DNA of 64,000 nucleotides, from the NCBI GenBank assembly GCA_030762175.1, contig CM060843.1, positions 114,667,369 through 114,731,368 on the forward strand, given 5' to 3'. Source of the DNA: Metallyticus violacea (lineage: Eukaryota > Arthropoda > Insecta > Mantodea > Metallyticidae). The translations under genes were made by a program, and so were the position numbers. Below, one piece after another: positions 21,546-35,357 of this stretch. The number at the start of each line of letters is the position of its first letter. Position 1 is the stretch's first letter. The notes below the pieces were generated by a model. The model saw only the letters and a list, made by a program, of their open reading frames with translations. It was not told the origin of the DNA and did not search any database.

Positions 21546-24500
21546 ACTGGGTTTACAGTATAGCCGTCGTAATTACGAAGAGTTACCTAAATGTGGGTGT
21601 CCTTAGTTATTAATATCGAACATTTTGAACAAACATTCGCAGGTGCACTAAAATTTCGATATCCTGCTTAAATCTTTTGACTGCCAAATCTGAAACATTC
21701 TCTTGTTCAAAATTTGAGAATGGTGGTTCTTTGGCGATGTATTACTGCATTTGGTGTTATTGATTTTATTACAAATTGTAGAAATATATATTTTCGGCGT
21801 CGTTTCTTAACAATTTACTTAATTACTTATTGAAAGTGTGGGATATGCACAGTATTTAAGTAGTATAGGAGAATTGGCCACGTCTACGAATTATATTGCA
21901 CTACACCTTACGAAACAGAATGGTTAAGAAGCGTCAAAATCCAATATAGTAGCAGTTGCTAGAGTTGTATGAAAGCAGCATTACATTAATCTTTAGATCT
22001 CTTTAACTCTCTCTCTCTCTCCCTCTCTCCTCTACCTCTTGCCAGCGCAGGAACGGCAACCGAGCTCTAACTGTTCCTGACATTTCGCTTTATCAATTTA
22101 ATTTTGTCCTGTCGACATCTGCGTAGCTATCCACTACTTCTGTAGAAATGTTCTGTATATCTGCTGTTTATTTCGCCCAGAATTTCGTTTACGACTCTAA
22201 AGCCGTTTGTTATTAAAATTTCCGCTTTAAAGCTTATTTAAAATTTACTGTGTAAAAAATCTCAATTAAATTTAGGGCATAATATGACAGTCCGAAATTG
22301 AAAAAAAAGTTTAATATGTACACTGTAGAAACAAAAGCATGAGCTTTAAAATTTGAACGATAACAATGTACGAATACACATACACATCTAATTTTCACTT
22401 ATGATATATTGAGATCTGATATAGCTTATTCCTTTAGGTAATAGTTTGAAAGCTGCGAGCCTTGTTGGTTATCATTTAAAAAAAGCATCAGTTATGACAA
22501 AAAATGTAATTATTTCCTGCAACTATGCTCAGAGCTTCATTTACGCTAGCTGCAAAATACATTAAAAATGCGTAGAGGTTGGTGCAAAAAGCGGCTACAC
22601 ATTATATATCTTTTGTTAATGAGTTTTATGACTAAACGTGTTTATTTATAGTTATAATTACATTTTGTGACTAAAGTCTCTTCCCTGCTCGTTGATATAG
22701 AGTTGAAGGCGCTCGCAAACACTCAGGACCATGACGGCATTATGTTTCACAAAAGCTTTTACAAAATTAAATTAACATTCCGTTAGTTTATAATTAGATT
22801 TTGTTTCTAAAAATGTAACTTTAGGCATCTGAAATAAATTCATTCATGAGGAAAAATAAGTCCATTAAATTTAATTAGCTTTAATAAGTAAAATTAGTCA
22901 CAATATCTAATCCCTGAAATTGTACATTTAATTAAACTTTTGTCTGTCACAAAACTACATTTATTAATTTAAACTAGATAGTTATTGCCAAACACACAAT
23001 ATTTCAATTTGCATCTAAGTGTTATCAAATATTTAATAAATCATCATATGGAGTTACAAAATAAGCAATTTTTAATATTGTACATTCTTTTCACCAAATT
23101 ATACCAACCATTTTTGCAAGAACTTTGTCAAGATTTTCCACTATGCCGCTTCCAAGAACCGGCAAATGAACTGACTAGTGTAAACTTAAATTTAGGTACA
23201 CTTTATTGAAATTTCATTCCCCTGTCTTTTATTTTTTTCAAATAGATTATTCACCACACGCGTAAATATCTGAAATCTAACGTTCTTTTCTTCCTAGCTG
23301 CTCGTGAAAAACGTCCCCTACCCAGCTTGGAATAGCTTCTTTACTTGCTTTATTTCTTCTAATAATTGTGATTTTTCATACACAGGCTTACCTAAATATT
23401 CCAAGCATGTAATCATTGGAACAATAGAAAATAATATAAGTGAGATGCAATGTAAACAATGACCTTATTATTAGACTTTAAATTAATTCTTTCACAAACA
23501 ACATGTTAACATAGATTCGTTCAAACTAATGATAACATTTCCTGATGTTCACTTAGTTTTCTCCGACCCCACTTTCGTTCATGATATCTTCCTGGCCGGT
23601 TCTTCCTTCAAATTCTTACCAACGCGCAATCTCGTCTACTAGGTTTTTTGTCGTCTCTTTCATTTTCTAATAAAATTCGTTGTCTCAGTTGTTTGTGCCC
23701 TCTTTTCTTTTGTTCAGTGTTTTCGTAGTTTCTGTCACTTGTGTATTTGGCAAAAAAGGCCTTGTTCATTTGTGTTAATATAACCTTTGTCGAGAATATC
23801 TCGTTTTGCTTCCACCTGCAGACTTCGGCTACAAACCGTTTCGTTTGTGGTACTCCCATTGTTTTTTGTTCTTGCCGTCTATCTCTTTCAAGCATTCTTT
23901 ATGAATTGGGTTTTGTGATTCTTTTCTTAACTTTATTTCATATTATGCTGCTCTCATGTCTGTGTTTCTTTCCATGCTATATCGTTTAATTCCTCCAGGT
24001 TGAAGTAGCTGGGTGAGTATGTATCTGATTGCAAGTTCCATTTTAAGTATCGTATCTGTGTTTTATTGAACTTTGATTGCTCCAACCATTCTCATATGTT
24101 TGCTGTGTATATCAGGATCTATTTTACCAATTATTAAAGTGTGCAACTTCCAAGATTGTAATCGACTTATCAACTAAATCTATAAATTCAATTGTCGTAG
24201 ATCTTCGTCCATTTTATGTATTGCAATTTCATAGATCTCAAATAATTACATCTTTCTCAAGGTAGATTATAAAGATATGCATATCTTTCTTTAAAAATGT
24301 TCTTGAAATTTAGATTTCCTTTTACATTGAAAGGGATAGCTCCTAACACCAACACTGGAAACACACTCCTCCTTTGTTATATGCCCAAGTCGTATGAACC
24401 AGCTTAACTGGATTTTTTTTTTTTTTTTTTTTTTTTTGCTCTGCATTGAATTTATGTATAACATTCCTGATATTATGCACTAAATGTTACTGCAATTTAT

Positions 24501-25597
24501 TCAGTGATATCTTGGTCATTTCATGTTAAATTAAACAAATCTGATTTCAACATGTTATCTCCGAATTATGAATTAATTTTCTTTATAAAGTCGCTGCAAT
24601 AACAAAAAAAATCAATAACATTTATTAACCTCAGTTATGATTCAATTATTTGGTTTTTATAATTTTCCATAAATCCATCCTTTTCTTATACATGATATTT
24701 TAATTTGACACAATTTTCACTTTCTTTTACAAAGACATCAAAGATGCAAATATGGATGAGGGTTGACCATGTGGAGTGAACTTGTATATTGTAGCACAGA
24801 GGCGGTTGAAGGTTTGAACGATTAGCTCTGAGCCTGCAATGGTAATGGTAATGTTTTCAACGGTTTCTAGGCACAGGAGCTGTATAGTTTGTAGAGAGTG
24901 AACGGACGCTGCTTCATCTGCTCCGAGATGGGTCACTTTTCGGCGAACATCTCCAGATCAGATAAATATATGTGCTAACAAAATAACGTACTAGAATTTG
25001 GAAATATTTATATTTTCAAAGATTACCTCAACACATTATTTCCTTGCTTTCACTTAATCATCATTAGGAACGATAAGGGCTTTAGCATATAGTGACGCAG
25101 CTCGCTGCTTGTCCGTCTAATGATGAAATGAGAAAATAAATTATACTTATGCAAGAAGCTCTAAAGTTGTCATGACAATATTGAAAGTAACTATGTAGAT
25201 AGTCTCTTTTGATCATTCACTTTAAGTAAAAAAGTTCAGCCTATGCACTACTTCTTCGATGATGAAAATATGAACATATTATAGTTAATAAATCTAATTT
25301 TCTCAGTGCCTGCCCTGTTTATTTGAACTTGGCTTTAATCCCTCCGACTTGACGGTATTGCAACTGTCTTCTAAGACGAAGCCGCCTGTAAGGCGCTGAC
25401 CCAGTGGAGTTAATGATGAAGTTGATATGATTATATGATTATAGGGTATTTAAATTTAATGATATCTAACCTAGGGTGCCATAGAAAGCTTCCAAGCAAA
25501 GGAAAAAGCCCTGTGGAATTTCGTGAATCGAAACCAGGACACAAGTGATAGTCAGGAATGCTAGTTACTCTGCTTTAGGGTTAGTTAATTCACACAC

Positions 25598-25637
<40 letters not shown>

Positions 25638-28600
25638 TCTATTCATGAATAAATAACTCCTCTGACAGCATAAAATACATAAACAGCACAGAAACGTTCC
25701 ATATAAAAAGTTAACACTGAAGCTAAGACAAAACATTAAAAACACACGATATTTCGAGCTGGGCTCTTGAACACACTAAGAGACAAGACTAACTGAGGTG
25801 GGCAGTACCTCTCCTGGTGAGGTATTGGGGTTCTAATGTGAGTGGAAGGGCCGCTAACTGTGACATGACGAAGTTGCTTGGCAAATCCGAAGAAATTAGA
25901 GAGTGCGATTGAGGCCTGGCGGGGTCCGGGTTTTATGTAAAACTATTGCTGCCATCTCTCAGTGAAATACAGGTAGAAGATGGAGGGCGGCATCTATGAG
26001 AACAAAAGAAAAGCAGTCGTCGAAGAAAGCTTGATGGAGGTTTAGCATGTTGTGCTGCTGGCAATGGGGAACACGTTTTGACTGAACGCCTGTGATTGTT
26101 CATTATGATAGAAACCATAGTTGAGTAAGACCAATATAGAATGCTAAACAAAATGTGCATTTCAGTAAACATGGTAGAGGCACAGTTGGAGGATGAGTAA
26201 ATTTTAAACTCTAATTTCAAATTGGGACTTACAAACGATGAGCATGGGGATATCAAAACACAGATCTTACATTTAGGGTGATTGCATGGATAGGAACCGT
26301 GGTGATTTCTGATGCAGGAACTGTATTAGCATGTTCTACCTATTATCATATTCTTAGGCATAGAATTTCTTCGTCACTTCTGTAAAAGAAAGTAATGCTA
26401 AAACTTGTCTTTAACCCTACTCTACTCTCTTCTGGAGTTAACATGTGATTTAGTCACTGCTGCTTGTAGGCCAACCAAGTTGCGTCATTTTATTACAGAG
26501 AAAGCTGGATTCCATGTAATGACTGTGAAGAGGGACTGTTTAAAAATATTTGAAGACTGCTTCTTTGTTCCAACTAATGCTCAGCTGTCTCTTATTGTTT
26601 TATAAGTTGAGAATATTTTTACGTTTTTCCTCTAGATATGCGGTTAACTTTTTGTTAAATGTAAAAGGAACATGTTCATAAGCTATTTTTTCTGTGGATG
26701 TGATGTGGTATTGTTCTACATTCGACAAGGTGTTAATATAGTCGTTTATTACACTGATTGTCTCTATCTTAGTTTTCTGTAATTTGTAATCTACACTTTA
26801 AATGCTAATTTTATCCCTATTTTAGAGAGAATGTGATTGTATATAGTTACTGGCTAAATTTGCATATTCTTAAGAGTTAAATAATTTAAATTTTCAATTA
26901 TTAAAATATATCACTTTAAAATCAAATGGCAAGCGTTCTCCTAAGCATTATTTAGCGATTTTTTTACATACAGCGTTTAGCAGAAATCTATTGTACAAAT
27001 TATTCCAAAATGCATAGGAAACGAAAGAACAACTGTCTATAATGAATTATATTTAATAGTTTATGGTGTTAGGTTTTTATGTACATCACAATTTATTCAT
27101 GTAACATTACAGAAGTGCAAAAGCGTTTTATCTAAATTCCAAGGTGATTTATTACTGCAAAATTAGCACTTTGTACCATAGTTTTCACAGATACTTTTTT
27201 GTGTGAACATTATTCGTGTGTATAGCCTGTAAATACTCAATTGAACAACTGGTGTAATTTAAAAACCTACGTTAACCTATGCTAGACATATGATAATTCT
27301 GATGAAAGCACTGTACCTGAAAACCAATAAATGACTTTTTATTTTGTTAATGATTTACCAGTAAATTTTTCTGTATATCCTCTCTCTGCTTTTGAAGTCA
27401 GCTGTAAAATTAAATGCATATTAAACCTAAATAACTTTCTACAGCGAAAAATGTATCCTTTTATACGTGTTTTCATATAGCGGAAACAGTACTAATAGAG
27501 GGCATAATTAGTTTACAAGATTAAAAAGTACACTTCAAAGGAAAACAACACAAATATTCAAGATAGCTTTTCCTTTATTTCTTGAATTTTAAACGAATAG
27601 AACCATCATATTCTCTAACATGCCGAAATAGTGAATGTCTCTAAATATATTCATTAAGTTAAAGGCTATTCTTTGTCTACTCTGTTCTAAAATTAAACTG
27701 TCAACATTAAGTTTTTTTTTCTTTTCCCAGTTTATTTTCACAATAAAAGTAAAATATTCGGGTTTTTATAGACTTTATACATTAATATGGGGCTTTAGTT
27801 ATAAATCTTGTCCATCTGTGCGATGTTTTACATCTCGCGTAACAGACTTGCCACATCCGGCTGCATTCCTGCTCCGACTGCACTTCCTAAAACGTGCAAG
27901 TAAACAATCTTATCTTGTGGGCACGAAATGAATCCCCATCATATTAAAGAATAACTGAAAGCAAGGAAAAGTGTGCCTCCAACTTTTAACTATTAGACAC
28001 TAATCCATAAAAAGATTTTTTCAGTGAAATAAAGAGTTGATTAGCGGCTATCACGTAACGACAGAGGCACAGGCTCTAGATACATAAGCAGAAAGGAACA
28101 TTAAGAAATTGCGTTTTTTGTTTTAATTCTACTTTTTGTTCAGAAAGGTCACTTGCATTTAACTGAGGAAAAAAGTTTTCCTTTCCATTGCCTAAATTAG
28201 AAATTTCAGACGCAGCAACTAAAAACGTAAAGCTATTTGGACAGCAAAACTTCCTCCTGCTGAGTTTCACTCTCCACCAGAATCAGCTACACAAAGAGAT
28301 AACAGGCAAACAGAATCCATAAGTTTGCTCGTGGAATTCTAATTAAAATCTAAACATGCGGGATTGAGCTGCTATATGTTTCAACCTTTTCTTATGCGTG
28401 AATAATCATTTCCCCGTAGCTAATAACGTTCAAAAGGGGTCAGCGTTTCTTGTGGTGTTCTTGTGTTATTCTCTTTCTGTTCCTCAGCAAGAGGTTACCT
28501 TTTCTGTTTTTCCTCTCCTTCTTTTCCTTTCGTAGCCTTGTCTCTTCTGCAACAGATACAGACATATAAAGCCTAAAGATTTAATTACACTCCAATCTCT

Positions 28601-28884
28601 GTACAGAGACTAAGGCTTCGAAAAAGCAAACAACCCATAGAATCCAATTAGATTATTCTGTTCACACCAGCGTTCAGAGAAAGCTGCTTCTTCCTCGCTT
28701 GGTGAAAGACCGTACTTGTAATTTTCGATTAATGCTGGGAAATGTATTATGTTGATAAAGCGAGAACCGGTGGAAAACTGCAGCTAGGATATATTGTATA
28801 CCTTTAGAAGGAATTTGCACTTCTACTTTTTATATGATTACATATAATACTCTTTAGAAATATTTTATTTTTATTTTTTTCAAA
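21546..28884. other. Long AT-rich stretch without recognised genes
   Basis: Simple tracts occur at 22006-22036 (CT-rich), 24413-24437 (T-run) and 25600-25634 (TA). The frame at - 23608-23895 (95 codons, rich in Lys, Arg and Glu) sits in a GC-richer zone of about 23560-24000 and could be a relic of a retrotransposon or a gene, but no motif decides this. The frame at - 25933-26256 has no known domain. No splice-bounded exon was recognised. Confidence 0.4.
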
Positions 28885-29545
28885 TGAAGAAGAATATGAT
28901 GATTATTGTTGAAAGGGCGCAAAACAGCTAAGGTCATTAGCGCCCAAACACACTAAAAACTGTGCCAAGATTAAATAAATAAATAAGTAATCTACACAAA
29001 ATCACTGTAGGAAATAAGTAACAGTAGCATTTCACAAAAATAAAAATACCATAACAAATAGCAAGGGGAATAAGGTCAACATCAAACAAAAGACTGGTAC
29101 TAAAAGACAGCTGCAAGAGCTGTAAACACAACAATCTTGCAATGGTCTAAAATTGTAACAATAAAACATTCAAAACAAATAACAAGGGTAACCTGGTCAA
29201 CAACAAACAAATACAGTATGACAGAAGTCCAAATAGCACTTCTATTCTCCCCAAACCCGAACGTAATTGATCAACTTTAGTATTTTGTTTATCAGGAAAG
29301 TCAATAGGCAGAATGTCCGGATAGGGGGATCCCAGAATCCCCAAACTGAAGCGTGTTCGGCCCATCCTTCACAGGGAACACAGTAACGTGAGCATTGCTG
29401 GAACACTGGCTAATGCCACAATTTCGGATGAGAGATACAAGAGCCAACAGAACAGCTTGGCTTGCTTGATTGTCTAAATAAACACCTGCCCGATCGATGA
29501 GTCGGTTGAGCATACGCCTCAGACATCATCCTCTGCACATCACCG
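28885..29545 (-). mobile_element. 3' end of a LINE-like retroposon
   Basis: On the - strand the sequence ends with the hairpin GGGCGCTAATGACCTTAGCT..TGCGCCC (28915-28945), followed by CAACAATAATCATCAT, a type of terminus typical of arthropod non-LTR elements. The preceding 600 bases (to about 29545) are GC-richer and contain - strand open frames (29301-29513, 29147-29365) without a recognised domain. They probably represent the end of an ORF and its 3' UTR. The 5' limit is uncertain. Confidence 0.6.
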
Positions 29546-29682
29546 AACTTCAGTGAGCGATTTCTGCTGTAGAGTTTCGTCAGGGACAAAGTTTATGTCC
29601 CTCCATTTCTAAAATTATTCCAAGAATTGCGTTGTACATCATCGCCGCGTAAGATATGTTTGAGGTGGTTTATGCGATAATT

Positions 29683-29967
29683 TTATTGATTTGGTTTATT
29701 TACAGACGCTCTTTAACATCTCAGGCCATCAGCGTCCCATTAAATTTAGGGCTTGAAAAGGCCAATATGTTTTGCTCAGAGAGCTCTTGTTTCAGGCTTT
29801 AGGTTCTTTTACATGCTGTAAATCTACGACATGGGACCCGCCAAGGAAGTCATACTTATAACTTTTACTCCCGAAAAAAAAAAATCCATCAATCCTGGCC
29901 GAATTGAACCCGCGATGTTGGGTTTAGAAGGCAAGTATGGTTACCATTACACCACCAGATTAACTTG
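29683..29967 (-). mobile_element. SINE family 1, copy d, full length
   Basis: On the - strand the tRNA head is complete, with an A-box region (TGGTGTAATGGTAACCATAC) and a B-box (GGGTTCAATTC). The shared body and hairpin follow, then a TAAATAAACCAAATCAATAA tail. A 9-bp target duplication GCGATAATT lies at 29674-29682 and 29968-29976. This copy defines the true 5' end of the family. Confidence 0.9.
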
Positions 29968-29976
29968 GCGATAATT

Positions 29977-32920
29977 AGAGTATCGAATGGACCCCTACCG
30001 TGTCACACATGGGGCGCTTATCGAGTATCAACTTGAATTTGCAAATATTCCTATTTGAAATAACAGTGATACCGTGCATTTCTGTTTGAGTATTGGTGAA
30101 CATGACTGTGGTCTTACACGTCGTACAACAATTATGCGCATTCTGTATTTTGGAAGAATCTGAAAAATCTTCTTTCGAAATTTGTCAAATTTTCACTTTA
30201 CTTAATATGATTTACTTTTTGAATTCTTTACTTTTAAATGCAGATTTTGACTTTGTTAATGGCCAGATTTCGCCGGAAGTCAACTATGAACTTCAGTATA
30301 ACTGGTAAATCTAGGGAATGCAATGATTTTACCAGAAATATACCGCATGAGACCATAGAATGAATAAATAATAATTATGATGTAGGTGATGTTTCCACTT
30401 GTCCAAAACTTCCGCTGAGTATCTTCCCACTACATAGCTCTAACAAAGAACTTCCCCTTGTTTCTTTTATAATCTACTCGCGATAGAAAATATTTTCACA
30501 AAAGCCCAGAAAATATACCTTGGCTTTTCTCCGTCTTTGTTATGCATTCTTCAAGAATGGGAATTCAAAACACTCAGTCTCCAGATATTGGTCCTAAACA
30601 ACCAAATTGTATTTATCATCACACAAAGGTAAGTGAAAAACGTATTCTGAATGAAATAAAAGAGTAACTGATTGTTTGAAACAGTTCTTAATTTTTATTT
30701 CCAGCTACTTTATACGTTAAAACGCTTTTACCACTAAAGAATATTCTAAATTTGTGAAAAGAAAATCTAATTGGGTCAAACCTGGTAAATAAAGTGAATG
30801 CGCCATTAAATATGAATTTAACGTTTAATTTTATAATGTGGAGAGGAGTACTCCATTTAAAAAGGGGTATTGTTTTATTATTCTGGTCTTTCTTTGCTGT
30901 TTGATTACTTTCCAGTTTTCATAATGTTAGTTCAGTATACGCTAGTATTAGTTTTTGTTGGGAAGATAATCAGTAGAAAGTCTATAGCAGGTGTCCTAGA
31001 AAACTGACATCATAATCTCCCTGGCCAACTTCACAACATGGTTTTCTTTGATTTAGAAAATCATAAATTTGATTACTGTTTTCGTTTCGGTGTACGTTTC
31101 ATAATTTGCCTCGGATGAATGTATGAATGCACAAAATCTGTTGCTCTGGAATTTTAATTTTATTTGTATCATAACTCAGTGATCGTGCACCTATCTTGCA
31201 GATATGTTTTCATGCGCAATTGCCAAAAAAAAAAATAAATAAATAAATAAATAAATAAATAAAAATAAATAAAAAATAAATATGCCTTCTTCTGAAATGT
31301 CTACTGCTTGAGAAAATGTTACATTATATCTTGCAATGTTTGTAGTTATTTATAGATTGCGCCACATGAAGGTTAACTTCCAACTTCTTAAGGCCTCGTT
31401 AAAACTCCATTGTTTACTTAGAAACAGTTAAAATTTTAAGTATAATTTTCTAAGTATTTCTCACATCAGAATGACTTTCTATTGCTTTATTTATATTTTC
31501 TTAATACTGTAGAATATTCTCCAATACTTTTTAAGTATACGCCTACAGTCTTCACTTAACATATTACTGAAGAGATCATCTCAGGAAAGATGGCGGAGTT
31601 AGATACGATAACAGCTTTCGGAGTGTTGTTCCTACATGTTAGCTATTTCAAGAATATAATTGCTGTCATGCATTTCTTTCTCACAGCTAGCCTCTTTATT
31701 CCCTTAAAAATATGAGCGATTATTTCTAAAATTGGGAACTCAATGTAACTTTGGACCTTTGAATAAGCAAACGAGAGGAGAAAGAACTTAACAGGAAAAT
31801 TGTCACCGAAAATATTAATAATAAGATTGTATAAAATATTCATATAAAAGAAAGTACATTTTGTGGAACTTAGGAATAGACACATATTAGAAATAAATGA
31901 TCTGAGATCTGTATATTGAAAATGGTTTGCTTAAGAATAGAGGCTAGGGTTTCATGTTGAAGAGAAACATAAATAAAATGTGAGACAAATGATGGGGTTG
32001 GAAGAATCAGGAAATAAAGGAAGTGAGATAAAAAAGCTTCGATGCTACTGTGTGAAAAACGGAGAAAGAACAATGCCTCAATAATCTTCTGAAATGGTCA
32101 GTACAAGCACGTCGAGAATAATATGGAGAGTTGAGGACCGCTATCAGAAGAAAGAAAATTGGCAGGATAGTGAAAGAGAAAGGAAAAGAATTCAGGGTAA
32201 ATACTGAAAAGTAGAGCAACATTCAGAGAAAGAATAGAAAGAAGAAGATAAAATGTAAGCGAATGTTTCCTCCCTAATAATCTTTATCCCCATCTTCAAA
32301 CTTAGGTCTATTCTCCCCGAAACCCTTTCAACTATCTTCCCTCTCCGATCATTATCCCTGTTCCCATCCCTGTCTGTCGAGCTTTTTTGTCCAAAATACT
32401 CCCTTGCCGTTTAAAAATGTCTTTAAGGTAATTGTTACACTATTAATAATTACTTTCCCACGTTCTTCATCATTCTTTGTTTTATACTTGCGTTCTCTAA
32501 TTCTAATAATATTGTTAATATCTGCTATATTGTATAGAGTTTTCAATATAAGTTAAAAACTAAATACTCGCTCTTTTTCCCCAGCCTGATAGATAGCTAT
32601 CGTTCTTGGCTCTACTAATGCAACATAAATTCTCTAAAGGCTGATGATACTTATAAAAATTGTCACCTTCATCGCCAATCTCCTTTTTGTTAACGATAAT
32701 TTAGTGAACAATATTTATGTTCACTTTTAACTAAATAAAAGTCTTAGGGACCTGAACTGCTAGCTATCAAAAATACTTTCCTGTTTTCTCAATGTCTTTC
32801 TTTCTTTAAATGCCATATCTTGTAACTTACCCCTCCCATTACAATATCTAACAATTTCAAAAGTAATGTAATGGCAGAAGTAGTGGTACAAACAAACCCT
32901 AGGCAGAATGTAATCCAGAT
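29977..32920. other. AT-rich stretch; AAAT tract
   Basis: An (AAAT)n tract lies at about 31228-31282. Overlapping - strand frames at 31643-32222 are hydrophobic and low in complexity. They might be part of an old reverse transcriptase ORF but no motif confirms it. Nothing else was recognised. Confidence 0.4.
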
Positions 32921-33420
32921 ATACCAAGGGCTCTGGAAGGTATTGTCTGCAAACAACCGACTTTCGATACGCACAATCTTCTAAACGTCTTTCAATCAAA
33001 TTTTAGAATTAACCATAGCAAAACTAATGCTCTACTTAAGATTACTGAGGTTACACTTAGTCCACATAGCACAGCAGCGAAGGATCGCAGTGCATTATCG
33101 ATCGATCTTATGTTAAGATGACTGGGGAACCAAGTCCGCGTCGGTAGCCTTTGATGTAGACACTGACTTACTAAATTAAGATAGATACATCTTTCCTAAA
33201 GCAGTCACTTGGAAGGACTTAACCTCGCAACCTCCTGAAATATATCTCATATGATAATCAGTTACTATCTTGTGTCTTGTAAAGTCAGATGTCCCTCAAT
33301 GGTTTGTATTAATCATTTATGTGTCACACATTTCTGCCAATCTCAATCACTGTCGATATCATTTGTATGCCGACGATTTTCAAATTTATGTACACCTTCG
33401 GCCGGCACTGCTCAAAGATC
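32921..33420 (+). pseudogene. Non-LTR reverse transcriptase fragment
   Basis: The + strand reads ALEGIVCKQP..HNLLNVFQSNFR then KTNALLKITE near 32930-33050, which matches the block before the catalytic palm (the QSGFR..HSTxTALL region). Stop codons interrupt the next part. Near 33350-33410 it reads CRYHLYADDFQIYVHLRP, containing the YADD catalytic box. Order and spacing fit a Jockey/CR1-like reverse transcriptase; the frames between are broken. The right end stops about 14 bases before the mariner at 33435. Confidence 0.72.
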
Positions 33421-33434
33421 TTAACTAAACAATA

Positions 33435-34705
33435 GCTCCAAAGTTTCTGGCCTAACAATTTTCTAGATATGATAAAGACAAAAATTATATTTCACTTTTC
33501 AATACAGTTACACTATAGTGCAATATACTTCTCACATCTTTGAATTAACATTTCAACCCTGCTCCCAAATAATCAGAAGTCTTGTTTGCAAAATGGGCAT
33601 AAACAGAACACATTACTTTTTCGTCACACTTAATTTTCCTTCCTCGAAGATACTTCTTGAGTTTTGAGAAGAGGAATAGTCACTGAGAGCTATATCTGGG
33701 ATGTAGGGTGGATGGTCGATCTCCTTGAAGCCACATTTCTTAACAGCTTCCTTTGTAACAAGAGCTGTGCGCACAAGCGCATTGTCGTGAAGAAGGCGCA
33801 CACCACCATTCAGCTTTCCTCGCCTTTTCTCTTTGATAGAAGCACGTAGTCTGTGCAGTAGGCCAGCATAGTACTCCCCATTTACTGTGATGTTCCTCTC
33901 CTTGAAGTGAATGAAGAGTATTCCTTCACAGTCCCAAAATATTGTGACCATGATCTTCTTGGTTGACTGAGTGACCTTGGCCTTTAGAGGCGGTGCTTCG
34001 CCAGGTTTACGCCACTCCATTGATTGATTCTCTTTTGGACAAGGAATCATATTAGAGGACCATAGTTTCATCTCCTGTAACAATAGTTTGCAGAACCTCT
34101 CTCATTTCCAAGGCACAGCTCCAAAAATGCCTGACAACAGATGATTCGTTGCTGCTTTTGGACTGAGAAAGTAGTTAGGCACCCATCTTGCACTAACCTT
34201 ATTCATATTTAAATGTTAATGAATAATTCGAAGGACTGTTGGTTTAGAAAGACCCAACCTTGCTGCTATTTCTGTAACTTTGAACCGTAGGTCTTCCATA
34301 ATTTCTCCTTCCTCAAGAGCGATGTTTTCAGGAGTGAGCACCTCTAAAGGCCGACCTGCACGCTCTTTTCTCAACCTGTTCGAAAAAGTTTGGCCCATTC
34401 TTTTCTGGTAGAATATGAGGGAGCTGTTTCCCCATATACACCGTCCAACCGCTGTTTAATTTCATTTAGAGCAAGTCCTGCTTTTGTGACGAACTTAATT
34501 ACAGCTCGAAACTCCATTTTGAACATGTCACAATCTTCTACACATAGCCTTCTTTATGCAACTATATCTGAATAACTGAACATAACGGAGCGGAATTTAC
34601 AGCTGTAATTTTTTACTTAACAGATAAGGCATAACACCAGATAAGGTTTTTGTGACGGCGATAATCCTGATCGGCGAGGCCGGAAACTTATGAACCTATC
34701 CTTCA
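33435..34705 (-). mobile_element. mariner element, copy 2, without SINE
   Basis: Inverted ends match the family at 5099-6614: the right end read in reverse begins GAAGGATAGGTTCATAAG, and the left end holds the more diverged CCAAAGTTTCTGGCCTAAC. TA lies at both borders. Length is about 1.27 kb, as in SINE-free copy 1. Confidence 0.87.
33489..34526 (-). pseudogene. mariner transposase, broken
   Basis: The ATG is at 34524-34526. The N-terminal helix-turn-helix is read from 34526, and RLGLSKPTVLRIIH of the second DNA-binding helix lies near 34220. The core follows, with GDET (first catalytic Asp) in one frame and then WDCEGILFIHF. After that come LLHDNALVRTA (second Asp) and HPPYIPDIALSDY (third Asp). 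A stop right after GDETMVL and at least one frame change break the protein. The frame from 34083 to 33613 is the longest intact part. Family: DD34D mariner. Confidence 0.85.
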
Positions 34706-35357
34706 TAATTCCTGGATACAAAATTAAAATTGTTTTCATTCACTTCCCATTACTTATTAACCTTTACTTAGAATTCTCAGTAGCCGTATTAGAATGTGCT
34801 TACTTTATGCAGTTCAGTGACTTGAAGAAGGAACTTGAGATAATTTAAATGACTGCAATATTTTTGGAGAGACTAATATAAATGTGTATTGTCTCATTTT
34901 GCAGTATTAAAACTACTTTTTATAAAAATATGTGATCGATTTTGTAAACTTTTAAATTTCTCCTTTAATAACACAGTTTATGAAGTTCAATGTTTGTCTA
35001 ATAATCTTACGTAAAATGTTCTTAGCATGGTTCCAGATATTTTTGAAACATAATTCACCCAAACTCCAGAAATAAATTATTAACAAAATTTATTTCGTTA
35101 GGTAGCTTAATGAGTAGCTTGAATTCATCAATCAGAGAGCATAAGTGAATTTATCACGTTTTCTTTCTTGCTGCATACGTAATTTTAGTTTAAAACTACC
35201 TCTAATTATTGGAAAAATATTCATTTGTTAAAATGAAACGCGCCATATTAGAAAATTTGAAAAAATAATTAAATATAGGTAAATACTGGGGTGCCAACAA
35301 TGGGATATTGTGAATGTAAACAAATATAACAACAAATTTCGTATGTGGTAATACATA
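34706..35357. other. AT-rich stretch, nothing recognised
   Basis: No coding signal or known repeat was seen. Confidence 0.5.

Noticed and set aside
23608..23895. 95-codon - strand frame rich in Lys, Arg and Glu
   Set aside because: It looks somewhat like a retrotransposon product, but no reverse transcriptase or endonuclease motif was found, so no function is claimed.
31643..32222. Overlapping hydrophobic - strand frames that might be a membrane protein or reverse transcriptase
   Set aside because: Low complexity in AT-rich DNA, without a decisive motif or splice structure.
33664..33849. Open frame on the + strand
   Set aside because: It is the antisense shadow of the mariner transposase on the - strand.
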